Shown here: positions 43,618-55,377 of the stretch, one piece after another
Layout: each line of letters opens with the position of its first letter
Position numbering within the stretch: the stretch's first letter is position 1
Assembly: GCA_030323885.1 (NCBI GenBank)
Contig: CM059188.1
Span: 114,060,776 to 114,124,775, forward strand
Reading direction: 5' to 3'
Origin: Branchipolynoe longqiensis
Taxonomy: Eukaryota; Annelida; Polychaeta; Phyllodocida; Polynoidae
Length of the DNA: 64,000 bases
Program-made: the position numbers and the translations under genes
Notes under the pieces: model-generated
Databases searched by the model: none
The model's input: only the letters and a program-made list of their open reading frames with translations
What the model was told of the DNA's origin: nothing

Positions 43618-43981
43618 ACAGTAAAACCTCTCGAAATCGACCGATCTTGGAGATTGACTGTAAGTGGTCCATTTAGGGAGGTGGTCGGCTTAGGGAGTTA
43701 GAATATGGTTACAATGGTATTGTTTGGACCCAAATAAAGCGATCGATATAGGGGAGTCGTCGATCTGAGGAGGTGGTCGGTTAGAGAGGTTTTACTGTAT
43801 ATACTCCCATCGACCACTCCCCTATATCGATCGCTTTATTTGGGTACCATGCAAATGATCGCCCATACAATACTGTTGTAACGATAACAACATTACCTAA
43901 TTGAACCACCACCCTAAATGGATCATTTAAACTTTAAGTCGGTTCCATGGCCGGTCGATGTAGAGAGGTTTTACTGTATAT
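43618..43981. mobile_element. two MITE-C copies head to head
   Basis: The first copy (43618-43799, forward) ends GAGAGGTTTTACTGTATA and the second (about 43797-43981, reversed) follows at once, missing its own left terminus. Both carry the TATCGATCGCTTTATTTGGG box in opposite senses. Confidence 0.85.
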
Positions 43982-44190
43982 CTGACTGGGGGTTGGATTA
44001 CAATTGTTAAAGCTGCCATAATGAAAATAAAAAATTTTTAAATTTTAAAAATTAAAAAAGTATAAGAGGTGGGTTAAATCACAAAATTTTAGATTTTGTG
44101 ACGACAGGCAGGAAGGAAATATTTGCTATCCTAACCTTCCCATAACCTTCCAAAGTTCTAGATTTTGTACAGTTAGGCAGGAAGGAAATA

Positions 44191-44951
44191 TTTGAAGAGT
44201 TCAGGCGCAATAACCTCTAAATGGCAAATATAAAAAAATGGAGTAAATTATGTTTACCTGATGGTAACATTAATTCTCATTTATTCCAGTTTTATTATCA
44301 ACTGTTTATTGAGGAATGAACAAACAACAATAGTAATAATATGAATAAGCAATCCTTAGGACCGACCCCCAAGCCGTATTCGATTAACTCGACTCGGGTC
44401 ACCAGAGTTGCTAGAATTTCAAATCCAGTAACCCACGTCTTGGCTGGGGTGGATTAAGCAGAGGAGCATGGAGGAACATGTACACTGGTCCCGGTTACGT
44501 CATCCAACCATATATGGAAGATTTGTAGGGAAGGACCAGTGTAGTTGTTCCTCAATTCGGCTTGCACTACTCTGCAGTGGAGCATCGTTAAGGTGTTAAG
44601 CCCATAGGCTATTATTAACCAATCGCTGTCATCCACCCTGCTTGCTGCATAGCAAAGCTCGACAAGCGATTTCCGTTACCGTTTGCTGGATTTTGATTAT
44701 TCAACAGGAGTATACAAATGGCGGCTCCCATACAGGGCTATTTTCGTTTCCGGTTGCTGGATTTTGGTCAATTCATTTCCCACCTCTATGAGTACAGGTA
44801 TTGTTTATGCATATATGTACACATGTTAGTCCTTAGCCTCCCCGTGGGTGGGTCAGTATAATAAAATGAACCTTTTGAAGGTGTCACACCAATGTTTATC
44901 TCAATTTTTGGGATTAATGTTTACTGGGTTTTGCACCTGAACTCTTCATTT
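44191..44951. mobile_element. MITE-A copy with MITE-H-like sequence inside
   Basis: Ends TTTGAAGAGTTCAGGCGCAA and TTTTGCACCTGAACTCTTCA. At 44376-44470, GATTAACTCGACTCGGGTCA, GAGTTGCTAGAATTTCAAAT and CCAGTAACCCAC match MITE-H (16873). Confidence 0.75.
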
Positions 44952-45441
44952 GTTATGGGCTGTCAAAGCCGAATTCAACCTCCAACATATACATGTTTTG
45001 TGTTGTGTAATCCATTATGTAATTATAAATAGAAAATATGATCCTAACCATAGTGCGTATTTTCCGTCTTACAGCTTAATATTTACTAATGTTATACGTC
45101 TGTACTTGTCAGCGTTATTCTGCATCAGTGTTCAGCGCCGCAACCCACCACGAATATATTACAGGGGCCTAGTCAGGATTTTCTAGGGGTTTGTGAACTT
45201 TTTGAGATGATACTGTCACCCTCATCCCCCAGTGTCTGTTTGTGTTGGCGTCATGTCGGTCCATTCGCGCTGCATCGAGTCGCATCTACCCACCCGCCCC
45301 ACACCCACCCACCCATCCCCCGTGTCAATCAAGGATAACAAATATACACATTTCATTTTCACTCTTTATTCATATAAATATATATTAATACATTACACAT
45401 TCATTTCATTACACATTCATTTCAGTTCATGTCATATTCAA
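44952..45441. other. intron 2, nothing recognised
   Basis: AT-rich with a CACCCACCC patch at 45280-45320. No gene. Confidence 0.35.
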
Positions 45442-45487
45442 GCAATACCTGCAGGGTGTGCAGGTATTGCAGGTATAGCAATACCTC
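45442..45487. repeat. small hairpin cluster
   Basis: GCAATACCTGCA, a 5-nt loop, then its exact complement; the AGGTAT/ATACCT words continue to 45487. Confidence 0.8.
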
Positions 45488-45773
45488 AGGGAGTTTGACG
45501 CCCCTGCCCTGCAGAGTTGTAAACCACTGGCTTGTGGTATGGAACTCCCAACATCTCCCGACCAGGCACTCCAGGGACAAATAGTTTTGCGCCTGTCTTG
45601 ACATGTTCTTGCCAGTGTGAAACCTCTATTTGCTCTCCAAGAGAGTGCCGCTGGTAACTTGCAAAAGCCAGCAGCACTTCAAGACTTTTGCAGGCAGCTT
45701 TCATGAAATGTATTAAGACCGATTCATGGACGCAACTCTCACAGCAGAGAGCTAAATGGAGAGCGGCAGTCAA
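45486..45773 (-). other. unrecognised 95-codon open frame
   Basis: The minus-strand frame starting MTAALHLALCCESCVHESV has ordinary, non-repetitive amino-acid composition, unlike most open frames in this intron. I recognise no domain. It may be a remnant of a transposon or gene, or chance. Confidence 0.2.
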
Positions 45774-45995
45774 GTAATGAAAGCTGTCTTTGTCGCATCA
45801 CGACCGACAGCATGATGATGATGATATCATACAATGGTGTGTGATTGTATATCACATGGTCAATAGCATAAAAAATAATAACTACACTACATTACACTCA
45901 TGGGTTGAGTTCATTGTGAATTGTTCTTAGTGTCTGATTGGTTTACATCTATTTATTTGTACACAATCATATATCAAATATATTTGGGTTGGGAA

Positions 45996-46066
45996 TATTG
46001 GGCTGAGGTGGGGGGGGGGGGGGGGGGGGGAGCTGAGGATAATGGACTGATGTGGGGGGGGGGGGG
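45996..46066. repeat. poly-G runs
   Basis: G runs of about 20 and 13 bases separated by GCTGAGGATAATGGACTGATG; G-quadruplex-prone. Confidence 0.9.
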
Positions 46067-46364
46067 GGTGTATATATGGGGCTGAGGTGAGGTGGGGGCT
46101 GAATGCAAAACATGTTTCTTCTGTTTCTTTTCTCTTTCCCTTTCTCATTCTCTTTCCTTTTCCTTCTCTTTTTGGACCGGGTAAGGGGGGTGGGCTGTAT
46201 CCCCCCAGCTAAAGGCATGATAGCAGCTGGCATACAGTGCACAGGCCGCTCACAGGGGGCGCCACCGTGGTCTATGTCATAATAACAGAGTCAGCTAGAT
46301 AGGATAAGTGCTAACTATTACATAGGGAACTGAAGATCGGTAGTGTCCTTGTTTATATTCCCAT

Positions 46365-46408
46365 AATGGATTATGGAGCACATATATATATGTGCTCTAT
46401 AATCCATT
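46365..46408. repeat. 22-bp-arm palindrome
   Basis: AATGGATTATGGAGCACATA and its complement with one mismatch around a TATATATA centre. Confidence 0.85.
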
Positions 46409-46943
46409 GTGTGTGTCGGCTGAGATAACGCTAGGTGGCACTCCGGTACTACTAGTCCATACTCGTTGTGTACTATCAGTCTGTATCGGCTCACTCGGAA
46501 TCATTGTTCTTTATTTATGTATGCTACGCTAACCAAAATTGTGCTAAATATTGTTGTACATATCAAAGATGGCGTAATTAAACTTACTTTGATCAGATGT
46601 ACCTTAAGAATAGGGAGAAATGGTTTTGTTTATTATTGATTGTTTCCCCTTTTTCGCTGAATGATCTGTGATAGGAATCGTGTTGAGATGCAGAGTAGCC
46701 TGGTCCACTGGCCTCCTCCGCTGACAGGGTTCCTATTAGCATGGTCCCCTGGCCTTATCGATAGTACACAATGAGTATGAACTGACAGTACATGAGTGCC
46801 ACCTGCTGGCCGACTGGCAAGCCCTATTGTGATTCACAAAGTCTACTTTGCCCACCAAAGTGCTTTGATCTTGGCCACAGATGGCAGTTTTGAACAGTTG
46901 GCAGAAGAATGTGGTGACCATGCATTGTAAACAATGTAAAGTG
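46409..46943. other. intron 2, nothing recognised
   Basis: Mixed sequence, including GTGCCACCTGCTGGCC at 46796. No gene. Confidence 0.35.
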
Positions 46944-47240
46944 TCTTCAATGAGTTCGAAACCCGGCCGAGTCAAACAAATAACTTACAAAATTGGTACT
47001 TGTTGCTACCTAACCTGGCGCTTGGTATTAATAGGATAGAGCAAGGACTGGTTAGCTCAGTATCGGGATAATGTGACTGAGTGAGATATCAGGTCATAGT
47101 GGCAGCGGCATGATCTCCTAGTGTGGCAGCACTAATTTATAAACTTGCCATGAGTGTGCACTCTCACAGGTCGGTACTCATCTTGAAATGAACTTGGGTG
47201 TTGCTAGGATGTAAAGCCTCAACAAACAAACAAACATCAA
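46944..47240 (+). repeat. SINE-A copy, head truncated
   Basis: Starts GAGTTCGAAACCCGGCCGAG, ends GTAAAGCCTCAACAAACAAAC. Confidence 0.9.
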
Positions 47241-47400
47241 CGAACATCTAGAAGCCGACCGGGGTGGTGTGAATATAGTACACCAGGCCGCCGTCCAGGA
47301 GGCGCCCCAAGCCATGTGGTAGCACCGTGACGTCACCATGACACCACAATGCCAATTTGACACATACAACATAACGCGTAAGTTAGGGTCAGAGTGATGG

Positions 47401-47732
47401 TTGGTTGGCTGTTGCAGTTTTACATCCTTGTAACATCTAAGGTCATATCAGGACAGGTATCGAGTTGTGACAGTGCACGCTCATGGCGACTTTATAGTGC
47501 AGACCTACTGGGAAATCAGGCTGTCGGCAACATGACCCGATATCCCACTCAGTCACATTATCCTGACACTGAGCTAACCAGTCTTTGCCCTATCCTATTA
47601 ATGCCGAGTGCCAGGCTAGGAAGCGACAACTATCAATTTTATAAGTCATTAGTTTGATTCGACCGGGAAACAAAACCCCGAATCTCCCACACGTGAGGCC
47701 TCCGCTCTACCGATTCGGCCACCGTGCCCGGT
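47401..47732 (-). repeat. SINE-A2 copy, full length
   Basis: Reversed; head complement TACCGATTCGGCCACCGTGC. Confidence 0.9.
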
Positions 47733-47892
47733 ACTGGCGGCGATAATCCCCGGGAGCCGGTTGCGCTGTGACGCTTTTCCAAGCCGTCAGCTCCAGAAGG
47801 AACTCACCAGCTTGTCAGCAGTGTATTATAGCTCATAATCACCAGATCAGGATAATCCGGATCACCGCCGTGACATATGGCAGCAGATCTGG

Positions 47893-50870
47893 GCAGTGGG
47901 GGGCGGGGGGGTAGATGGGGGGGGGGGGAGGGCTGGGCGTGTGTCGCGGAGTATGCTGGTGGGTGTGCGTGTGCGTGGGGGGGGGGGGGGTGATTGGGTC
48001 AGTGGCTGGTTGGGTTTGCATGTGGTGGGCGTGGGTCAGTGGCTGGTTGGGTGTGGGTGTAGGCGTGAGTGGCTGGTTGGTTGTGGGTGTGCGTGGGGGG
48101 TGAGTGGGTGAGTGGCTGGTTGGGGTTGGATGTGGGTGTGGGTGAGTGGCTGGCTGGGTGTGGGTGTGGTGGGTGTGGGTGAGTGGATGGTTGGGTGTGG
48201 GTGTGGCTGGCTGGTTGGGTGTGGGTGAGTGGCTGGTTGGGTGTGGGTGTAGGTGTGAGTGGCTGGTTGGTTGTGGCTGTGGGGGTGAGTGGGTGAGTGG
48301 CTGGTTGGGTTTGGATGTGGGTGTGGACGAGTGGCTGGCTGGGTGTGGGTGTGGCTGAGTGGCTGGCTGGTTGGGTGTGAGTGAGTGGCTGGTTGGATGT
48401 GGGTGTAGGTGTGAGTGGCTGGTTGGGTTTGGATGTGGGTGTGGGTGAGTGGCTGATTGGGTGTGGGTGAGTGGCTGGCTGGTTGGGTGTGGGTGAGTGG
48501 CTGGTTGGGTGTGGGTGTGAGTGGCTGGTTGGTTGTGGCTGTGGGAGTGCGTGGGGGGTGAGTGGGTGAGTGGCTGGTTGGGTTTGGATGTGGTGGGTGT
48601 GGGTGATTGGGTGTGGCTGAGTGGCTGGCTGGCTGGCTGGCTGGTTGGGGGTGGCTGATAGGGTGTGGGTGTAGGTGTGAGTGGCTGGTTGGTTGTGGGT
48701 GTGCGTGGGGGGTGAGTGGGTGAGTGGTGGTGTGGGGTTTGGGTGTGGGTGTGGGTGGGGTGGGTGTTGGGTGTGGGGTGTAGGTGTGAGTGGCTGGTTG
48801 GTTGTGGGTGGTGGGTGGGGGTGGTGGGGTGGGTGGTGGTTGGGTGTTGGATGTGGGTGTGGGTGGGTGGCTGATTGGGGTGTGGGTGGGGTGGCTGGGT
48901 GGTTGGGTGTGGGTGAGTGGCTGGTGGTGGGGTGTGGGTGGTGTGGGTGGTGGTGGTGTGGTTGTGGGTGTGGGGTGCGGTGGGGGTGGTGGGTGTGTGG
49001 GTGGTTGGGGTGGGTGTGGGTGGGGTGGTGGTGGTTGGGTGTGGGTGTGTGGGTGGTGGTTGGGGTGTGGGTGAGTGGTGGTGGGTGTGGGTGTGGGGTG
49101 TGGGTGGTGGTGGGTTGTGGTGGGGGTGTGGTGGGTGGGTGTGTGGTGTGGGTGTGGGGGTGGGGGTGGGTGGTGTGGGTGGTGGGTGTGGGTGTGTGGT
49201 GGTTGGTGTGTTGGGTGGGTGGTGGGTGGTGGTTGGTGTGGGGGTTGGTGTGTGTGGGTGGTGTGGGTGTGGTGTGGGGTGGGGGTGAGGCGTGGGTGGT
49301 TGGTGTGGTGTTGGGTGTGTGTGGTGTGGTTGTTGGGGTGGGTCGTTGGTTGGTGTGTTGGGTTGTGGTTGTGGGGTGTGCGGTGTTGGGTGGGTAGTGT
49401 GTGTGGGGGTGGGTGTGTGTTGTTGTGGGTGGTGTGGTGGTTGTGTGGTGTGGTGTGGTGTGGGTGGGGGTGGTTTTTGTGTGGTTTGTGGTGGTGGTGG
49501 GTGTGGGTGTGGTGTTGGGGTGGTGTGTGGTGGGTGTGGTGTTGGGTGTGTGGGGGTGGGGGTGGGGTATGTGGTTGTGGTGGTGGGGTGGTGGTTGGTT
49601 GGGGTGTGGGTGTGGTGGTGGGTGGTGGGGTGGGTGTGTTGGGGGTGGTGGTTGTGGGGTGTTGGTGGGGGTGGGGTTGTGGGTGGTGTGGTGTGGGTGT
49701 GGGTGTTTGTGGTGTGTGGTGGTGGTTTGGGGTTGTGGGTTGTGTTTGTGTTGCGTGGTGGTGTGGTGGTGTGGGTGTGTGGTGTTGTGTTGTGGGGGTG
49801 GTTGTGTGTTGGGTGTGGTTGTGGTGTGGGTGGGTGGTTGTGGTTGTGGGTGGTGTTGTGGTGTGGTGTGTTGGGGGTGTGTGCTGTGGGGTGTTGTGTG
49901 TTGTGGTGTGTTGGTGGGGGCTGTTGGTACTTGTGTTAGTATGGGTTGGGTGCGGGTGTCCTGGAGTGGGTGTGTTTGTGTGTGGTCTGGTAGGTATGTT
50001 GTGGGTGGGGCGTTGTGGTGTTGGTGGTGTGGGGTGTGTGGGTGTGTTGGTGTGGGGTTGGGTGGGTGTGTGTTGGTGTGGATGTTTGGGGGTGTGGGTG
50101 GTGTGGGTGTGGGTGTGTGGGTGTGGTGGTAGGTGTGTGGGTGTGGTTGGTTTGTGGTGGTGTTGGTGTGTTGGGTGTGTGTGGGTGGGTGGGTGGGTGG
50201 TGTGGTGTGTGTGGTTGGTGTGTGGGTTGTGGTTGTGGGGGTGTGTGGTGGTTGGGGTGTGTTGGGTTGGTGTGTGTGGTGGGGTGTTGGTTGGGTGTTG
50301 TTGTGTGTGGTGTGTTGGGTGTGTGGGTGTGTTGGGTGTGTTAGGTGTGTGGGTGTGTTGGGTATGAATTTGTTGGTGTGGGTGTTGGTGTGGGTGTGTT
50401 GAGTGTGTTGGGTGTGTTGGGTTGGTTTGGTGGTGTGGGTTTGGTTGGGTGTGTGTTTGGTGTGGTGGTGTTGGGTGTGTGGGTGTTGGGTGGTGTTGGG
50501 TTGTTGGGTGGTGTGGGTGTTGGTATGGGTGTGTTGAGTGTGTTGGGTGGGTTGGGTATGGATTTGTTGGTGTGGGTCTTGGTATGGGTGTGTTTGTTTG
50601 TGTTGATGTGTCGGGTGTGTTGGGTGTGTGGGTGTGTTGGGTGTGTGCGTGTGTTGGGTATGGATTTGTTGGTGTGGGTCTTGGTATGGGTATGTTTGTT
50701 TGTGTTGGTGTGTTGGGTGTGTGGGTGTGTTGGGTATGGCTTTGTTGGTGTGGGTGATGGTCTGGGTGTGTTTGTTTGTGTTGATGTGTTGGGTGTGTTG
50801 GGTGTGTGCATGTGTTGGTTTGTGTGGGTGTGTTGGATATGTAGGGTGTGTGTTGCTGCTAAGAGAGAGG
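47893..50870. repeat. 3-kb G/T-only tract
   Basis: The + strand is almost free of A and C. The left third is built from GAGTGGCTGGTTGGGTGTGG units; the middle is irregular GGTGTGGGTGG; the right third is TTGGGTGTGTGGGTG with GTTTGTTTGTGTTG spacers. Open frames up to ~970 codons on both strands are composition artefacts (His/Pro/Thr or Gly/Val/Trp only). It is prone to G-quadruplex and Z-DNA; it is not the TTAGGG telomere repeat. Confidence 0.95.
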
Positions 50871-51247
50871 GAGTGGCGGGCAGGTATTATCCCAACGGTA
50901 ATAACTCCCGAATGCAATGTGTGAGCTCCACAGATGTCTTACATGTTACATGCCTGTACAGAGTTGTTATGATGTCGGGCGCGCTATGCTCGACTCACCC
51001 CCACCCCTCCTCAAACCCCCCCCCCCCACCCCCACACACATAGATGTCCTCGCACGACCATGCAGATTTGCTGTGGTGTAGGGTGCACTATGTTCGAATT
51101 GGTTTAATTACTTTCAATTCACACTATTCACGCGTGACTTAATTCGGCATCAGAACGAGGCTGAGTAAGCGTCGGTATTGGAAATGGCCATAAGACACTA
51201 CTGTGTGCCGATCTGTATGAACTACTACATAAATTAAAGGAGTAAAA
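50871..51247. other. intron 2, nothing recognised
   Basis: Includes a C10 run at 51018. No gene. Confidence 0.35.
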
Positions 51248-51274
51248 TTTGAAGATATTAACTTTTGAAACTAT

Positions 51275-52430
51275 TGTCATGGGGGTGATGAAAATGGGAA
51301 TTACTGCGCCTAGAGCGGGACTCGAACCCACATCTCTTTGCATTCCGGGCCAGTGTGCTAACCATTACACCACCTAGGCTCCCTGATATCAATACACTCC
51401 CCACGCCTACCTGTCTATGTGGTTACTTGCCTGAGAGGTCAGTGCAGACCACTACACTCGTCCCCCTGGAATTGTAAGTCTTGTAATGCTTACAATTACA
51501 TACATACAGGCAATGCACTAACACATACATACACAGGGTAGGTTCAACAACCATACAGCGCAAAGCTTGTACAGGATCCTGGTCACGGCACCAGTGTCAT
51601 GGGGGTGATGAAAATGGGAAATATCGTGCCTAGAGCGGGACTCGAACCCACATCTCTTTGCATTCCGGGCCAGTGTGCTAACCATTACACCACCTAGGCT
51701 CCCTGATATCAATACACTCCCCACGCCTACCTGTCTATGTGGTTACTTGCCTGAGAGGTCAGTGCAGACCACTACACTCGTCCCCCTGGAATTGTAAGTC
51801 TTGTAATGCTTACAATTACATACATACAGGCAATGCACTAACACATACATACACAGGGTAGGTTCAACAACCATACAGCGCAAAGCTTGTACAGGATCCT
51901 GATCACGGCAACCAGTGTCATGGGGTGATGAAAATGGGAAATACTGCGCCTAGAGCGGGACTCGAACCCACATCTCTTTGCATTCCGGGCCAGGGTGCTA
52001 ACCATTACACCACCTAGGCTCCCTGATATCAACACACTCCCCACGCCTACCTGTCTATGTGGTTACTTGCCTGAGAGGTCAGTGCAGACCACTACACTCG
52101 TCCCCCTGGAATTGTAAGTCTTGTAATGCTTACAATTACATACATACAGGCAATGCACTAACACATACATACACAGGGTAGGTTCAACAACCATACAGCG
52201 CAAAGCTTGTACAGGATCCTGATCACGGCAACCAGTGTCATGGGGGTGATGAAAATGGGAAATACTGTGCCTAGAGTGGACTCGAACCCACATCTCTTTG
52301 CACTCCGGGCCAGTGTGCTAACCATTACACCACCTAGGCTCCCTGATATCAATACACTCCCCACGCCTACCTGTCTATGTGGTTACTTGCCTGAGAGGTC
52401 AGTGCAGACCACTACACTATCATAATCATT
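51275..52430 (-). repeat. 320-bp tandem array carrying SINE-C, 3.6 units
   Basis: TGTCATGGG recurs at 51275, 51595, 51916 and 52236 (periods 320-321). Each unit holds a reversed SINE-C with the tRNA-like segment (GGACTCGAACCCACATCTC, GCTAACCATTACACCACC), then CTTGTAATGCTTACAATTAC and AAGCTTGTACAGGATCC. The units are nearly identical, so the array is young. Confidence 0.95.
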
Positions 52431-53269
52431 TTTGCTTACCTTTTTTCTATTTATTGGTCAATTTTCATGAAGATTGAGTGATGATCAGATGCATTTCAGT
52501 AGGTGATGTCAACAAAGTCACTCACCTTGGCTTCCAATCTTTTTTTAATTCAAAATTGCATAACTTTCTTAATATATATATATATTTAAATATATTTAAC
52601 CCTTTTAAAGTTTTTATTAATTTGTACTTACTAAGACTAGTTGTTTAACTGTATTGCACAGATAACTACGCTGACAGTGCTGCATTATGTGATACCACCA
52701 TAACTATGCAGACTTGAAGTTGACAGTCACATTGTAGTTAAAGAATGAGAAAATCACCATGCAAGGGTTCCCCAATCTTCATGAAAAGTGGCCAATAAAT
52801 AGAAAACAGGTATGCAAAGATGAATATGGTAGTTTCAAAAATGAATACCCTCAAATTTGAGTGATTTCGAGAGGTATTGGTCGACGAAAAAGTATTCATA
52901 TTACAGCAGCGCCTCGCGTACGTGGTCTCGGTCTGGTTTCAACATGGCCACGGCCTGAATAGTGTGAATTCCATCAAAATCTCCTGTTTACTCTCCCAGA
53001 CCTCGAATGCAGTATACACGGTGTTTAAAACACACAGACATTGAATCTGTTAATCCGCTCTATGTGAAAACATTGTTTTGCTATGTAAATGCTTTTGTCA
53101 ATATATAATATATGTGTGTGTGATGTATAGCGTATTTTGCGAGTATAAAGATACGTAAGGGGATATTACTTATTATTATTATTGTTATCCTCCGTAAGAT
53201 ACAACACTTTACCAGTGGCACCATCTTGCCCACCTCACCTCCCCCGGATGTTGACCAGTGTCAGTCGCA
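52431..53269. other. intron 2; inverted CATTCATCTT-type segments
   Basis: TTTTTCTATTTATTGGTCA + ATTTTCATGAAGATTG (52442-52480) is mirrored at about 52772-52805 (CAATCTTCATGAAAAGTGGCC, AATAAATAGAAAA), consistent with a ~370-bp inverted-repeat element. No gene. Confidence 0.55.
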
Positions 53270-53277
53270 CGGGAGGA

Positions 53278-53302
53278 TTTATATATATATATATATATAT
53301 AC

Positions 53303-53347
<45 letters not shown>
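53278..53347. repeat. (TA)n microsatellite grading into (GT)n
   Basis: About 70 bp of TA, then ~22 bp of GTGTGT, directly against the next SINE. Confidence 0.95.
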
Positions 53348-53348
<1 letters not shown>

Positions 53349-53367
53349 GTGTGTGTGTGTGTGTGTG

Positions 53368-53645
53368 TTTGTTGGAGTTTTACATCCCGGCAACATCTGA
53401 GGTCATATCAGGGCGAGTACCGACTTGTGACAGTGCACACTCCTGGCAACTTTATAGTGCTGCCGCACTGGGAGATCAGGCCTCTGGCACCATGACCCAA
53501 TATCCCACTCAGTCACAGTATCCTGATGTTGAGCTAACCAGTCCTTGTCCAATCCTAGTAATGCTGAGTGCCAGGCTAGATAGAGACAAGTATAAATTTG
53601 GTAAGTCATCGATTTGTCTCGGCTGGGATTCGAACTCCCTAAGTT
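53368..53645 (-). repeat. SINE-A2 copy, head truncated
   Basis: TTGTTGGAGTTTTACATCCCG to CTCGGCTGGGATTCGAACTCC. Confidence 0.9.
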
Positions 53646-53662
53646 TTGGGTAAATGCGCCTA

Positions 53663-53702
<40 letters not shown>

Positions 53703-53900
53703 GACAGTAAAACCTCTCTAACTGACGACATCAACAGATCGACCACTCCCCTATATCCATCGCTTTATTTGGGTTCCAAACGATCGCCGATACAAGACCA
53801 TTGTAACAATAAAAAAAGACCTCGCTAAACCCCCCACCTCCCTAAATGGACCATTTAAAGTGTGTTCGATGGTCGGTCGATTTACAGAGGTTTTACTATA
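53703..53900. mobile_element. MITE-C copy
   Basis: GACAGTAAAACCTCTCTAACTG to ACAGAGGTTTTACTATA; a MITE-A fragment follows at 53903-53950 (GAAGAATTCAGGCGTAAAACC). Confidence 0.9.
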
Positions 53901-54239
53901 TATGAAGAATTCAGGCGTAAAACCACGTAAACGCAAATCCAAAAACGTAGTTTAAAAAAAAGATTTTCACATGTATATACACACACACCTAGGTGCATTT
54001 ACACAAACTTTCAAGTGTGCAAGTGACAGTATTTGTGGCACTGGTAGCCGTGGGGGTGGTGGCGCCACCTGTCCCACAGTGAAGAGGGGTCACCCATAGA
54101 GTAGTACACAACATCAGGGTGGCCACAAAGGAATATTCCCTTACACGCCTTTATACTCGCATAAGTTTTATACATCACATATATATATATATTTTTATAT
54201 ATGTATATATATATCGAAAGGTATACATGAGTCGTGTCT

Positions 54240-54480
54240 GCTCATGCCGCATCTACCTCTTCCCCACCACCTACCTCTTCCCCACCTACCTCTTATCCAC
54301 CACCTACCTCTTCCCCACCACTTACCTCTTCCCAACCACCTACCTCTTCCCCACCACCTACCTCTTCCCCACCACCTACCTCTTATCTCACCACCTACCT
54401 CTCCACCACCTACCTCTTCCCTACCACCTACCTCTTCCCCACCACCTACCTCCCCTTCACCTACCTCCCTTCACCCCTAC
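54240..54480. repeat. CCACCTACCTCTTCC satellite
   Basis: About 15 imperfect 15-bp units; pyrimidine-rich on the + strand. Open frames are artefacts. Confidence 0.9.
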
Positions 54481-55377
54481 CCTACCATCCATCGACATCT
54501 TTATTACCTGTAACCCATTCCCCACCCCACCCCCACCTCCCCCCGCCCCCACCCCCATCCCCAGCTGGCTTATCCCCCCCACCTCCACAAGCTTACCCCA
54601 TCCGACCCGCGGATTAGGATTATCCTCCGCGCGCCCCCTGGTGCTGCCTCAGACTGCCTCACTCCCCGCCGGTGGTGCCTCCTCCCCCGGTTCGGTGGGC
54701 CCCGATATTATCCGTCGCTAATTCTAAATCTGAGCGGCTAACCCCCGGGGCTCTGTGACCTTGACACCGCCCGCCTCTGCCTGCCTACCTGCCGCCCGCC
54801 CGCCCGCCGTGGGTGAGAGGGTGTCCGTGGTAACGGGTTAGCAACCTGTCAGCCGTAGCGTGTCAGGCAGGTGCTGTGTGCAGGCAGGCAGGCCTCGTGA
54901 CCCTCAGCCGGGCCTCAGTCGACCCTCAGTCGGGCGCTTATATATCGTGGCGCCGGCCTCCTGGAGACATAAACCCTCCTTCCCGAACACCCGCCGGGAG
55001 CCTATCCCAGTCACTCCGCCACGTGGTCACTCCGCACCGTAGGCTCGAGTTTTACCCCTTTCCGCTTTGGTTGGAGCCGTTACTTACTTACTTACTTACT
55101 CACTTACTGCAGCTGTACGATTGGAATCACACATACCCGGTACGTTTTTTGCTTATGTGCGTTGTCGTGTCCTATTGCTATTGTAAAAACAAAACAACAG
55201 CATGGTATCCCGATGGTGTAGCACTGTAAAGCCGTTCCCAGTGAGCCGTGGAAAGGCTCGGTTAGCTGGCGTGAGGTCTTTCCGTTTGTAGATTAGTTAA
55301 TTGAACTGGCGTCTGGACTGAGCTGCGTGACAACAACAGTGGTTTTGTGGTCAGAACAGCAGCTGCCTTACAAGAAT
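54481..55377. other. intron 2, GC-rich island-like stretch
   Basis: 54600-55030 is markedly GC- and CpG-rich (CCGCCCGCCCGCCCGCCG, CCGGTTCGGTGGGCCCC). It could be an internal promoter or an unrecognised alternative first exon, but I find no convincing ATG/donor pair. TTAC repeats are at 55080-55105. Confidence 0.35.

Noticed and set aside
47893..50870. Interstitial telomere
   Set aside because: Units are TTGGGTGTG/GTGGGT without the regular TTAGGG of most bilaterians, and the phase is irregular.
47999..50917. 972-codon open frame on the minus strand and several long frames on the plus strand
   Set aside because: They are His/Pro/Thr-only or Gly/Val/Trp-only translations of a G/T satellite, open in most frames because TAA and TAG need A on the + strand.
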